DNA of 64,000 nucleotides from Pseudomonas sp. CHM02 (GCF_000612585.1 NZ_JFCA01000016.1:54804-118803); one strand, 5' to 3'. Shown: positions 16,132 through 23,306, numbered from the stretch's first letter. Notes: generated by a model not told the origin, from the letters alone. Made by a program: numbers and translations.

Positions 16132-16191
16132 CCCTTCAAGCTCGGAAAGACCGGGCTGAGCGTTCAGTTGAAGTTTCAGTTCGGCTTTCAT
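15892..16191 (-). CDS. Possible phage protein antisense to the zinc-ribbon gene
   Basis: 99 residues (MKAELKLQLNAQPGLSELEG). The ATG overlaps the stop of the cII-like gene (TGATG at 16189-16193) with AAGG upstream. The ending (GADGHSVIELQITDRMRELVGALAAG) has a plausible strand-helix pattern, and codon use looks normal. It fully covers the plus-strand zinc-ribbon gene; either or both could be real. I give it lower weight because the plus-strand frame has a stronger ribosome site and a clear zinc motif. Confidence 0.4.
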   Translation of the reverse strand: MKAELKLQLNAQPGLSELEGLFAALEQILSDVPHLRLKVLDLLFTLSDGSLKPGFVELVAIPAFGADGHSVIELQITDRMRELVGALAAGDVEVLSIYQ

Positions 16192-16613
16192 CAGGCGACC
16201 TTCACGGAGGCTTTCAGCTGTGCCAGAGCGCTCTCGGCATGGTCGATCTCGCGCAGGATTCGTGCGCGCTCGACCTGATCTACTCGGCCATCAGCCATGG
16301 CTGCATGCGTCTCGACAGTGACTTCGGCGAACTCCAAGGTTGCTCGCCCAAGCGCTTCGTGGATGTCGATCGCCTTGGGCTGATCTGTCTTGAGGATCGA
16401 ATAACCAAACTCGCCAGCCAATGCAGCCAAGGGGCGCATGTCATCCGTGTGCAGAAGCAAGGAGTACAGGTGCTTCACGTTGAACCATGCGCCGTCGTAG
16501 TTCGCGTTGGCGCGCTGGAGCAAGCTCACCGGTGGCATGCTCATCAACGTGGCGAGATTTTTGGTGTTCGCCTCTTCGACGACGGTGTCGCAAGCCCTCA
16601 AAAAATCTTGCAT
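16191..16613 (-). CDS. Phage CII-like regulatory protein
   Basis: 140 residues from the ATG at 16613; longer starts upstream lack a ribosome site. MQDFLRACDTVVEEANTKNLATLMSMPPVSLLQRANANYDGAWFNVKHLYSLLLHT is the pattern of the phage CII family (PF06892-type), with a helical DNA-binding region, followed by a helical tail (VETHAAMADGRVDQVERARIL). It follows cro in the early leftward operon, as cII does in lambda, and probably helps decide lysis versus lysogeny. Confidence 0.75.
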   Translation of the reverse strand: MQDFLRACDTVVEEANTKNLATLMSMPPVSLLQRANANYDGAWFNVKHLYSLLLHTDDMRPLAALAGEFGYSILKTDQPKAIDIHEALGRATLEFAEVTVETHAAMADGRVDQVERARILREIDHAESALAQLKASVKVA

Positions 16614-16694
16614 GCCTAAAACCTCGAAATTCTTTACGTGGCGCCCCGCAGGTGCAGAGGCGATCATTTGCTCAATGGATCGGCGACAGAGATG

Positions 16695-16934
16695 TCAGGC
16701 GGCCGTCTTCTTCGGATGGGCCTCGGAAAGAAGCCAAGAAGGCTCAAATGGCTTGCCATTTGCAGAAGCCAGGGCGGCGATTCTTTCTGCGTACCGTGTC
16801 TCTCCGGTGTATTCGGTGCGGGGCAGGCAGTCGGCGGCAAGCCACTTGTAAACGGCCCGAGGCGTCTTGCCGCATGCCAGAGCAACCACCGGAACGCCGC
16901 CGGCATCATCAATTGATTTCTTAAGCGGGCTCAT
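16695..16934 (-). CDS. Cro-like repressor
   Basis: 79 residues. MSPLKKSIDDAGGVPVVALACGKTPRAVYKWLAADCLPRTE is a short helix-turn-helix of the YdaS/Cro type. GGAGG precedes the ATG at 16934. It is the first gene of the leftward early operon and is divergent from cI, with operators between them. It should repress cI transcription and turn down early genes during lytic growth. Confidence 0.85.
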   Translation of the reverse strand: MSPLKKSIDDAGGVPVVALACGKTPRAVYKWLAADCLPRTEYTGETRYAERIAALASANGKPFEPSWLLSEAHPKKTAA

Positions 16935-16954
16935 GTGGCCTCCAAGCGAAATAT

Positions 16955-17024
16955 GAACTTGCAGTACATGTTATGTCGGAACTGAAAGTACATGCAAGGC
17001 CATGCGATATTGAACCTATGGTTC
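16955..17024. promoter_or_regulatory. Right operator region: three 13-bp repressor sites
   Basis: Three copies of GAAC-N5-GT(A/T)C are seen: GAACTTGCAGTAC (16955-16967), GAACTGAAAGTAC (16979-16991) and GAACCTATGGTTC (17012-17024). Spacing of 24 and 33 bases is close to integral helix turns. The third site is part of the 17-bp perfect palindrome TTGAACCTATGGTTCAA and covers the cI start codon, which would give negative autoregulation. Confidence 0.8.
16970..16997 (-). promoter_or_regulatory. Likely PR promoter for cro and the early leftward operon
   Basis: On the minus strand TTGCAT (16997-16992) and CATAAC (16975-16970) are separated by 16 bases, a fair -35/-10 pair. Operator site 2 (16979-16991) fills the spacer, so bound repressor would block RNA polymerase. 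Confidence 0.55.
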
Positions 17025-17878
17025 AAATCGAAGAGATACGCGCAGCGTTTGCCTCCCGCCTCAAAAAAGCCGTTGCCGCAAAAGGCATCGACCAATGGGG
17101 CGCTGGCGCTCGGCTGTCTGAAATAGCCAAAGTCACACCGAAGGCAGCGAGCAAATGGCTGAACGGTGAGTCCATTCCCGGTCCCGCCAAAATGCAGGCT
17201 ATCGCCGAGGCGCTCGATGTGAAAATTGAGTGGCTACAGCATGGGTCGGGTGATGAGCCTGGCCATTCCAGCCTGGGCAAGTCCTCGACCCCGATGAGCG
17301 TAGACGCCCCTTCTGCAGCCGATCTAGTGCGCGAAATGCTTGAAAAGCACGGAAAAGGACTGCCAAAAGAGGTCCGTCAGCGCATTGCGACGGCAGCAAA
17401 TGAACCCGCGAGCAACGTCATAACCGTCGACTTCTCTCGCCCCGGCCAGGTCGGTGACGAGGTATGGATTGCTCACTACGACGTACGCGCAGCGATGGGC
17501 GGCGGGCAGATCCCGCACGAATACCCGGAAATGCTCCAGGACATAAGGGTCAGCCCCAAGCACCTGCGCGACCTGGGCCTTACCTTCAAAGAACACTTTC
17601 ACCTGAAGATGATCACCGGGTGGGGCCAGTCCATGGCGCCCACGATCAAGGACCGCGACCCGCTACTCGTGGACATCACGATCCGGGAGTTCACAGGCGA
17701 CGGTATCTACCTCTTCTCGCACGACGAAATGCTGTACGTGAAGCGCCTGCAAAAGAAAGGCAAGGACCGCTTCAAGATGATTTCGGACAACAAACATCAC
17801 GACCCCGAGGACATCCGTGTGGATGACACCCACATCCTGGCCCGGGTGCTTTACGTGTGGAACGGACAGCCGGTATGA
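17018..17878 (+). CDS. CI-type repressor with S24 autoprotease domain
   Basis: 286 residues from the ATG at 17018. Residues 8-75 form an XRE helix-turn-helix domain (KGIDQWGAGARLSEIAKVTPKAASKWLNGESIPG). The C-terminal half is a LexA/S24 peptidase: catalytic Ser205 in GWGQSMAPTI and Lys242 in LYVKRLQ, with the likely cleavage region at VRAAMGG (about 156-162). RecA-stimulated self-cleavage after DNA damage should induce the prophage. No ribosome site precedes the start, so the message may be leaderless, as with lambda cI; an ATG at 16973 would extend it by 15 residues. Confidence 0.9.
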   Translation: MVQIEEIRAAFASRLKKAVAAKGIDQWGAGARLSEIAKVTPKAASKWLNGESIPGPAKMQAIAEALDVKIEWLQHGSGDEPGHSSLGKSSTPMSVDAPSAADLVREMLEKHGKGLPKEVRQRIATAANEPASNVITVDFSRPGQVGDEVWIAHYDVRAAMGGGQIPHEYPEMLQDIRVSPKHLRDLGLTFKEHFHLKMITGWGQSMAPTIKDRDPLLVDITIREFTGDGIYLFSHDEMLYVKRLQKKGKDRFKMISDNKHHDPEDIRVDDTHILARVLYVWNGQPV

Positions 17879-17882
17879 AGCT

Positions 17883-18128
17883 ATGTCTCTGACCAAGCCC
17901 AACCAAGACCTCAAGCGCGACCTGCAAGGCATTGCCTCCGATCTCAAGTGGTCAGCCGTAGAGCTGATGAGGATTGCTGAGCGGCTGAGTCTTGCAGGGA
18001 ATGAAGTAGACGCCCAGGCCGTACTCAGGATGTGTACCGTGTTTCATGCGGATGAGGATCGGCTGGCGGGTTATGCGGATGAGGTGAAGAACGGCCGAAT
18101 AACTCGCGCTGCGGAACAGAAAAAATAA
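17883..18128 (+). CDS. Hypothetical protein downstream of cI
   Basis: 81 residues from the ATG at 17883, four bases after the cI stop. Almost entirely helical (DLKRDLQGIASDLKWSAVELMRIAERLSLAGNEVDAQAVLRM). It is probably co-transcribed with cI and so made in the lysogen. The ribosome site is weak. No family recognised. Confidence 0.55.
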   Translation: MSLTKPNQDLKRDLQGIASDLKWSAVELMRIAERLSLAGNEVDAQAVLRMCTVFHADEDRLAGYADEVKNGRITRAAEQKK

Positions 18129-18132
18129 CTGC

Positions 18133-18348
18133 ATGGCAGAGGAGAGCTTCTGGAGCAAGTTTTGGGTCTGGGCCTGGCTGGCGTTCATGGCCGTCGTTAC
18201 CAGCTGCACCGGCGCGTTCTGGCTGGGTGATGGTTCATCTAATCGCAAGCGAGTCTTCAGCCCCGGCTTCGTTGTGCTCTGCACCATCGTCGCGGTGGTT
18301 GAGCTGATAGCGCTGAACCACTTTTATGGTGGCGTGTGGGTGAGGTGA
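18133..18348 (+). CDS. Small two-helix membrane protein
   Basis: 71 residues with two membrane helices (about 8-30, FWVWAWLAFMAVVTSCTGAF, and about 44-64, GFVVLCTIVAVVELIALNHF). It follows the previous gene by four bases and is likely part of the cI transcript, so it would be present in the lysogen's inner membrane. It could be a superinfection or conversion factor, but there is no direct evidence. Weak ribosome site. Confidence 0.5.
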   Translation: MAEESFWSKFWVWAWLAFMAVVTSCTGAFWLGDGSSNRKRVFSPGFVVLCTIVAVVELIALNHFYGGVWVR

Positions 18349-18456
18349 AGACGGGAGGCATTGTACGGTAGGGCGGCAGCCCGGCAGGCGTGTAGAGTGA
18401 TTAAAGATACCGCAGATTAAAAATCTAACGACTCGAGAACCTACAAGGACATCAAC

Positions 18457-19512
18457 ATGGCATTGGAACGCAAGCCGGTAACCATCCACTACCGAAAATT
18501 TTCTCGACCTGCCGGGGTGACGGTAACTCTTGAGGCAATGATCAGGTCAGCGATGGAGTCGATTGGGACATCCGGCAGCCCTATTAAAACTCGTTACCTT
18601 GAGAGGCTATACGAACAAGGCAACGATAGCCTATTCATCAATTGGTATAACGACTCGAACGAACAAACCACCTTCGTTTTTGGCGATATATTGCACTTTA
18701 CAAAAGGCCATCTTCAGGCGCTGTGTCAGACGGCGGATGATACAGCCGAACTCGTCCCCGTCCATCAACTGCGAGCTCCAGAGCAATCGGAATATGTCCA
18801 TTCTGAGATGTTCTGGATGGTAAAAGATGATCATGCGTTCATTGTGCAGAGCATGTCGCTAAAAACAGCTGAATTTGAAGAATATTTGTCGTGGCTACTT
18901 AAGAGCAAGACAACAACCCTTCCTGCAACGGCGGCAATAACACTGAACTCTAAATTCGACGTCCAAGAAGTGGGAGGCGATCTAGAAGATATTCAGGAAA
19001 TTATTATTGGAGGCGTAGCCACACCACCTCCGACGGTACCTGATGAGCCACCGCGAACCGTAGAAAGAGTCAGCGAGGTTACCCAGACCGGACAGATTGA
19101 TACGGGCAGACGTACAGGATGGGCAACGGCGCGGAAAATACTAAGTGAACTGCTAGGTGGTGATGCCAACGTTGCTTCCCTGATGGAGTCAGTTCCTCCT
19201 GACGCAGAGCTGAATGTCCAAGTCCATATCGGCTTTCAGACGAAAAAAAGGAAAATAGACCGTGTAGCGCTGGCACAGTTGGAAACTGGGTTGCGCAATC
19301 TTCCTGATAGCCAGCTTCAAGTTCGTGCTAAGGGTGGGAAAATAGGCGCAGACGGCTCAATCAGGCTTCATCACAACGCTTCCATTCGCCTTATCAAAGC
19401 TCAAGATGGCGACAATCAAATCATTGGCACGCTTTTGGACCCTGTAGATGTGCAGCGTGCTACAGTTGAGGCGTATTCAAATTTTCTGGCAAATGGAAAA
19501 ATACCTGAGTAG
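18457..19512 (+). CDS. RexA-like soluble protein of a two-gene exclusion-type module
   Basis: 351 residues, no signal peptide or membrane segment, AAGGA eight bases upstream. Residues 1-150 look like an alpha/beta domain, 185-215 a Pro-rich linker (TPPPTVPDEPPRTV), and 225-351 a second domain (ARKILSELLGGD...HIGFQTKKRKIDRVALAQLE...SQLQVRAKGGKIG). From memory, lambda RexA has a comparable run (ILKVLGATDI... FKRDIKKVAKD... SLRAKDEAG). Together with its place two small genes after cI and a membrane-protein partner six bases downstream, this suggests a distant RexA. Composition is more AT-rich than the neighbours, a sign of separate acquisition. Not proven. Confidence 0.55.
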   Translation: MALERKPVTIHYRKFSRPAGVTVTLEAMIRSAMESIGTSGSPIKTRYLERLYEQGNDSLFINWYNDSNEQTTFVFGDILHFTKGHLQALCQTADDTAELVPVHQLRAPEQSEYVHSEMFWMVKDDHAFIVQSMSLKTAEFEEYLSWLLKSKTTTLPATAAITLNSKFDVQEVGGDLEDIQEIIIGGVATPPPTVPDEPPRTVERVSEVTQTGQIDTGRRTGWATARKILSELLGGDANVASLMESVPPDAELNVQVHIGFQTKKRKIDRVALAQLETGLRNLPDSQLQVRAKGGKIGADGSIRLHHNASIRLIKAQDGDNQIIGTLLDPVDVQRATVEAYSNFLANGKIPE

Positions 19513-19517
19513 GCAAA

Positions 19518-20102
19518 ATGCGGCTTATCGTGATCTCCAGGTTAGCTGCGATTACCCTCCCTCTCGCATCAGGGGTCGCAGCGGCCTACTGGACGCCACT
19601 GGCGTTCTGGTTTGACATGAAAGAAGGATTAATCGCCTTCTTGGGTTTCCTTTGTGCAGCTGTCGTGCAGGTCATGCCCATAACGGCCAATTTCCTTCAG
19701 TCCGACCAACTGAACCCCACTGAGGCAGAGCGCCTTACTCGATCCCTCACCAAACAGCAGCACTATTGGATCGCCCTTCTGAGCAGTGCCATATTTGCAA
19801 TGATGGTGATCATCATTAGTTCCGCGCTGAAGACGCGTCTTGAGACGCTCCCACAGGAATGGCATGGTTTTACATATGCCAGCATTCCATGCTTCCTGAT
19901 CGCAAGTACTACGTGCTTTGTAATGGTAAAGATGCTCGGCTTATTCGAAGGTATGCTTTCTCTTCACCATCTTCGAGGCGAGTTGGTCGTCAACGCGGCT
20001 AAACGATCAGCAGCGGTGAAAGTGAAGGCTGTTCAGGCTGATGCTAAAGCGCCAAGGGCGCTGCCTGATGGGTATGGTCAAATTTTACCACCCCAGAAAT
20101 AA
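19518..20102 (+). CDS. RexB-like four-helix inner-membrane protein
   Basis: 194 residues, starting six bases after the RexA-like stop. Four membrane helices are visible at about 6-28, 36-60 (GLIAFLGFLCAAVVQVMPITANFL), 83-105 (YWIALLSSAIFAMMVIIISSAL) and 117-142 (YASIPCFLIASTTCFVMVKML), with a basic loop between helices 2 and 3 (RLTRSLTKQQH) and a 50-residue cytoplasmic tail. Lambda RexB has four helices in the same arrangement and acts as an ion channel triggered by RexA. The topology match is seen; homology is inference. An alternative is the membrane part of a Kiwa-type pair (KwaA), also four-helix. Confidence 0.55.
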   Translation: MRLIVISRLAAITLPLASGVAAAYWTPLAFWFDMKEGLIAFLGFLCAAVVQVMPITANFLQSDQLNPTEAERLTRSLTKQQHYWIALLSSAIFAMMVIIISSALKTRLETLPQEWHGFTYASIPCFLIASTTCFVMVKMLGLFEGMLSLHHLRGELVVNAAKRSAAVKVKAVQADAKAPRALPDGYGQILPPQK

Positions 20103-20129
20103 GAGCCCGGCCCAGTGCCGGGCTTCTTG
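20103..20129 (+). terminator. Terminator after the RexAB-like pair
   Basis: AGCCCGGCCCAGTGCCGGGCT followed by TCTTGT: an 8-bp GC stem with a modest T-rich tail, directly after the stop at 20102. Confidence 0.6.
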
Positions 20130-20281
20130 TATCTGCCTGCACCTAATGCAAGGCCTTAGATTTCGCCGGCAGCCGAAGGCGTATCTCTTTCACCAGATTC
20201 GTCGGCGAAGCATTGGCACCATTTACAACCTTGCTAAAGAGTCTAGGATTTACAGCTCATGCCCTGGAATTTGGAGGACGT

Positions 20282-20545
20282 ATGGACACGTTAAGCAGGG
20301 CCGAGATTGAGGCCGTCCTCACCAGTCGCCTCCCCAACTGCGTAATTTCATGCACGATCAGCGCTGACAACACGCTGTCAATCGACGTGACGGGGCCGGA
20401 GTCGGATCAGTTCACAGTCGTGAATATAGATCGCCGCCAATACCATGGGGAGGCAGGTATCAATAAGCTCGCCAGGGAAATCCTTGAGGAAATGGTGATA
20501 TCGCGACAGACCTCTCGGCGCTACATCACCTTTCTTGAGAAATGA
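20282..20545 (+). CDS. DUF1652-like small protein
   Basis: 87 residues from the ATG at 20282, preceded by GGAGGACGT. The protein (MDTLSRAEIEAVLTSRLPNC, then SCTISADNTLSIDVTG) has the helix-strand-strand arrangement of the Pseudomonas DUF1652 family, whose function is unknown. A promoter-like TTTACA...TAGGAT pair lies about 55 bases upstream, so it may be transcribed on its own. Confidence 0.6.
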   Translation: MDTLSRAEIEAVLTSRLPNCVISCTISADNTLSIDVTGPESDQFTVVNIDRRQYHGEAGINKLAREILEEMVISRQTSRRYITFLEK

Positions 20546-20706
20546 ATGCCAGTCTTGTCGTGAGCGACTTCTATCTGCGCCGCCCTACAATTTAGAGGCT
20601 TCGAGTGGTGAATTTCGATTTCAGCAAATTTAGCAAAACCCAGAATGCTTTAATAAAACTGAAATATATATGATATGTAATACGCACTCCTTTTGGTTCA
20701 TCCCTT

Positions 20707-20734
20707 TTTGCCCGCGCATGCGGGCTTTTTTATG
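20707..20734 (+). terminator. Terminator, plus strand
   Basis: GCCCGCGCATGCGGGC followed by TTTTTTAT. It closes the DUF1652-like gene. The 100 bases before it (20600-20690) are conspicuously AT-rich and carry no gene. Confidence 0.75.
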
Positions 20735-20756
20735 AGCTGTAAACACCGCCGTTATT

Positions 20757-21011
20757 TCATGAGTCTTGAGGCGCACGCCTAGCTTTTAGCATCCCTATCA
20801 GATCAAAGCCTTCAGATCCATCACTCAGGCAAGTGCCCGCCCGGCGGATAAGGTATCTCCATTCGTCGCTCGTAATAAGTTGCCTGCGCTCCATATCGTC
20901 AGCGGCGCTGAGCAGTTGGAAGTATTTGTCTTCGGCTTGATGCTGGCCCTGGTCCAAAGCAAAGAGCTCCCACCAGGCCGACATGTACAACTTACGATGC
21001 TTTTCTCTCAT
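20757..21011 (-). CDS. Hypothetical phage protein
   Basis: 84 residues if the ATG at 21011 is used, which has GAGG six bases upstream; the frame extends to 21140. MREKHRKLYMSAWWELFALDQGQ...DDMERRQLITSDEWRYLIRRAG is helical and charged. It is divergent from the XRE-type gene at 21140, and the 128 bases between could hold both promoters. No function known. Confidence 0.5.
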   Translation of the reverse strand: MREKHRKLYMSAWWELFALDQGQHQAEDKYFQLLSAADDMERRQLITSDEWRYLIRRAGTCLSDGSEGFDLIGMLKARRAPQDS

Positions 21012-21139
21012 CTCAGCCTCTATCACGGCTCTAGGCAGATTCAGCTTAGTCGCGACGGCAATGCTAAAGCCTAGCTTTCGACCAATGGTGGCCGTACGCC
21101 ACGGATGGTAGAGTGCGGGCTCAATTATGGGGGGATCCA

Positions 21140-21367
21140 ATGAAAGAGATTGCGCAGCGTCTACGCGAAGAGCGTAAGCGCCTCGGACTCACTCAGGAAG
21201 AGCTTGGGACCCTAGGCGGGGTTAAAGTGAACGCGCAGAGCATCTACGAGCGAGGATTAAGGGTTCCTAACGCGATCTACCTGGCCAGCATAGCAACGGG
21301 TGGAGTAGACGTGCTTTATATTTTGACAGGCGGGCGAACACCCTGTTCTGGGTCGCCCAAATCCTAA
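21140..21367 (+). CDS. XRE-family helix-turn-helix regulator
   Basis: 75 residues from the ATG at 21140 (GGGGGATCC upstream). MKEIAQRLREERKRLGLTQEELGTLGGVKVNAQSIYERGLRVPNAIYLASIATGGVDVLYILTG is a compact Cro/CI-type DNA-binding domain, with the common 'DVLYILTG' ending. No peptidase domain. It is separate from the main immunity region and may control the adjacent divergent gene. A terminator follows. Confidence 0.8.
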   Translation: MKEIAQRLREERKRLGLTQEELGTLGGVKVNAQSIYERGLRVPNAIYLASIATGGVDVLYILTGGRTPCSGSPKS

Positions 21368-21388
21368 GGCCCCCCCTTTGCTGAACTG

Positions 21389-21417
21389 AATAGCCCGCCA
21401 CTGAGCGGGCTTTTTTG
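21389..21417 (+). terminator. Terminator after the XRE gene
   Basis: AGCCCGCCACTGAGCGGGCT stem followed by TTTTTTG, between convergent genes ending at 21367 and 21424. Confidence 0.8.
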
Positions 21418-21423
21418 TGCCCG

Positions 21424-21735
21424 TCAGAAAGGCGCCGTCTCTTCTTCTGGCTCAAACTCGACCTCTCCCCTCCCCACTGGCTCGACCTCCTGCTGCTCCC
21501 ACCTGACCGTCACGCTGCCGTCGTCATTGAGTGTCAGCTCAAGCTCGTCGGTATCAGCGATCACGCCCAGCACCTCATCCCATTCCCGATCACCATCCGT
21601 GTCAAGGCGATGAATCGTCACCCAGCGCTGCGCCTGCGCGACCGGGTGATTGATCATCGATGAGACGCGTAGTGCAAGCCGCTCAATTCCGCTCATGTCT
21701 TGCCGCGCTGCCGGTGCCGCCTGCTTCTTTGCCAT
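21424..21735 (-). CDS. DUF1654 family protein, probably SOS-induced
   Basis: 103 residues; GGAGGGAG precedes the ATG at 21735. The core (MSGIERLALRVSSMINHPVAQAQRWVTIHRLDTDGDREWDEVLGVIADTDEL) is the Pseudomonas-specific DUF1654 pattern. The C-terminus is acidic (EVEFEPEEETAPF). A LexA-type box lies 20 bases upstream of the start, so it should be switched on by DNA damage at the same time as the prophage is induced. Function of the family is unknown; a nuclease-inhibitor or DNA-mimic role is conceivable because of the acidity, but that is speculation. Confidence 0.8.
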   Translation of the reverse strand: MAKKQAAPAARQDMSGIERLALRVSSMINHPVAQAQRWVTIHRLDTDGDREWDEVLGVIADTDELELTLNDDGSVTVRWEQQEVEPVGRGEVEFEPEEETAPF

Positions 21736-21755
21736 GAAACTCCCTCCTGACTAAA

Positions 21756-21775
21756 TACTGTATATGCGTACAGTT
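21756..21775 (-). promoter_or_regulatory. LexA (SOS) box
   Basis: TACTGTATATGCGTACAGTT contains CTGT-N8-ACAG with flanking TA/T, matching the gammaproteobacterial LexA consensus. Located 20 bases upstream of the DUF1654 start codon and overlapping its likely -10 region. Confidence 0.85.
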
Positions 21776-21791
21776 GTGGCGCGAGCATAGC

Positions 21792-21901
21792 GAACCGTTG
21801 GTTCAGCGTAAATCCCATTTCGTCCGCCGTTTTTCCTCCCTTCGAAAGTGAACCAGAAATTATGTACTTTTGGTACTTGACTGAACGTGAACCTGTAGTT
21901 C
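21792..21901. promoter_or_regulatory. Left operator region: three more repressor sites
   Basis: GAACCGTTGGTTC (21792-21804), GTACTTTTGGTAC (21864-21876) and GAACCTGTAGTTC (21889-21901) have the same 4-5-4 form as the sites beside cI. The last two lie 25 bases apart around a plus-strand promoter; the first lies behind the DUF1654 promoter. This is the equivalent of lambda OL. Confidence 0.8.
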
Positions 21902-21906
21902 ATATT
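21877..21906 (+). promoter_or_regulatory. Likely PL-type early promoter
   Basis: TTGACT (21877-21882) and CATATT (21901-21906) are separated by 18 bases on the plus strand. Operator sites touch the -35 element and fill the spacer up to the -10. It would drive the recombination and accessory operon from 23028 onwards. Confidence 0.65.
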
Positions 21907-22229
21907 TAATCCATCGCAGCGACACACCGCCACTGCGAAGGGCTACCGCCCGCCGCTCTTTAGCGACACCCCTTGCCGGATCACCACCGGCCCAGATTCA
22001 AAGGCAGCGATGAACCGGCCTAAACGGTTCAGAGGGTTGGCAACTGACCCGGGCGTGCAGCGTAAAGCGCCAAGAACAGTTATCCAGCGGGAGAACAAGC
22101 CGAAAGGCCCGCGGCTGGAAGAACATTTGATTCAAGCCGGTGACCGACGCCAGTAGCGAGAAGCCGGCCAACAGAAGATTTCACGTCAGCGCCTGAATCA
22201 GGCGCTTTCGGAAGCCAACTGCAGAGCAG
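21907..22229. other. Early transcript leader, no gene seen
   Basis: About 320 bases after the PL-type promoter without a convincing coding frame. It holds several GC-rich inverted repeats, such as GCGCCTGAATCAGGCGC at about 22191-22207 followed by TTTC, which might terminate or slow early transcription. No boxA/boxB-like element could be identified with confidence. Confidence 0.4.
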
Positions 22230-22862
22230 CTACCGGCGCCTCCCTAAACCAGGGGCGCCGCCATTAACAATGCGGACCCAGCCGACGGGGCTTGATCGTT
22301 CTGGCGCAGAAGGGAGATAAGTTTCGTTGATGTCCTTCGAACATGCCGGACAAAGGCTTGGAGGCTTTTCCCAGTCAGCATGAATCGAAAAATTTGAATT
22401 ACAGCGCCAGCAGGTCTTTCGAGTCCACTTTGATTCAGCCTCCTTTGTAGAAGGTTTCGTACGCTTTGATGGCTGGACTTTTTTCGGCTTTTTGGCGGCG
22501 CCAGCCTCTTTCGCCTGTTTTATCGCGTCCCTTGAAGCCTTGCGACTAAGTTTTTTACTACTACGGTCCCGGGCCATCTCCCGGAGTTCGAAGATCCTGT
22601 TCAGCAGTGCGAATTCTCTTCTGAGCTGCAGCGTCACCCTATCCAACTCGTGATCAGGTCTGGCTGCATTAGCTGGCTCAGGCGTTTCGTCTTGCGAAAA
22701 TTGCTTTTGAATATCGTCGCGCTTCTTGGCCCCGACACCAGCAAAGAACCGTGCTGATTCCTCGCTGAAGCCTCGTCCAGCGACATGAGCATCTGCGACG
22801 GCATCCGAGTCAGGAGCCCCCTTTAACGACCGCTGATGCTTCTTGTGGATCTTAGCGTCCAT
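22230..22862 (-). CDS. Hypothetical protein with zinc ribbon
   Basis: 210 residues from the ATG at 22862 (an ATG at 22889 is possible). Highly charged: residues 1-80 acidic/basic mix, 80-140 very Lys-rich (SSKKLSRKASRDAIKQAKEAG, KKPKKVQPSKRTK), then CWRCNSNFSIHADW...LCPAC, a four-cysteine zinc ribbon near 147-172. It looks like a nucleic-acid-binding protein. It is antisense to the presumed early transcript from 21906. Not recognised; a real gene is likely because the zinc motif is well formed. Confidence 0.5.
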   Translation of the reverse strand: MDAKIHKKHQRSLKGAPDSDAVADAHVAGRGFSEESARFFAGVGAKKRDDIQKQFSQDETPEPANAARPDHELDRVTLQLRREFALLNRIFELREMARDRSSKKLSRKASRDAIKQAKEAGAAKKPKKVQPSKRTKPSTKEAESKWTRKTCWRCNSNFSIHADWEKPPSLCPACSKDINETYLPSAPERSSPVGWVRIVNGGAPGLGRRR

Positions 22863-23027
22863 ATGGAAAAGCCCGTTCCCTGGCTGCATCGCGAAATTTG
22901 CAATTGCTCGAGATTACCAGCGGCAAAGCGCTACCACCAGCCCAGGCCGTCGCCAGTAGCGGGCCTGGGATTTCACCGATAGGCCTTCGCAAGAGGGCCT
23001 GACGGGAAATCAACCGAGGGCAGCAAC

Positions 23028-23306
23028 ATGCGCACCAGACAGTACTACCTCACCCACGATTGCCCGCAATGCGGTGCGAAAGATGCCAAGGACGAATGGG
23101 GCGGCGCACGCATGTGGAGCACGTCCTGGGGACACTGCTTCAGCTGTTGCAGCGAAGAATGCGGATTGGAATTGGCCAAAACAGTAATACCCGATCAAGA
23201 GACCAAGAAGGGCCGCAAGCGACTGAAGTCACTTTGGGAAAAATTGGCCGCACAGGCTGAGCATGGATTAACTGGAGAGCCGTACCCGGGCTACCCATGG
23301 CGGTAA
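23028..23306 (+). CDS. Hypothetical phage protein with paired cysteines
   Basis: 92 residues, GAGGG seven bases before the ATG. CPQCGAKDAKDEWGGARMWSTSWGHCFSCCSEECG holds two or three CxxC-type pairs, probably one zinc site, followed by a basic helix. It is the first gene of the rightward early operon. Function unknown. Confidence 0.6.
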   Translation: MRTRQYYLTHDCPQCGAKDAKDEWGGARMWSTSWGHCFSCCSEECGLELAKTVIPDQETKKGRKRLKSLWEKLAAQAEHGLTGEPYPGYPWR

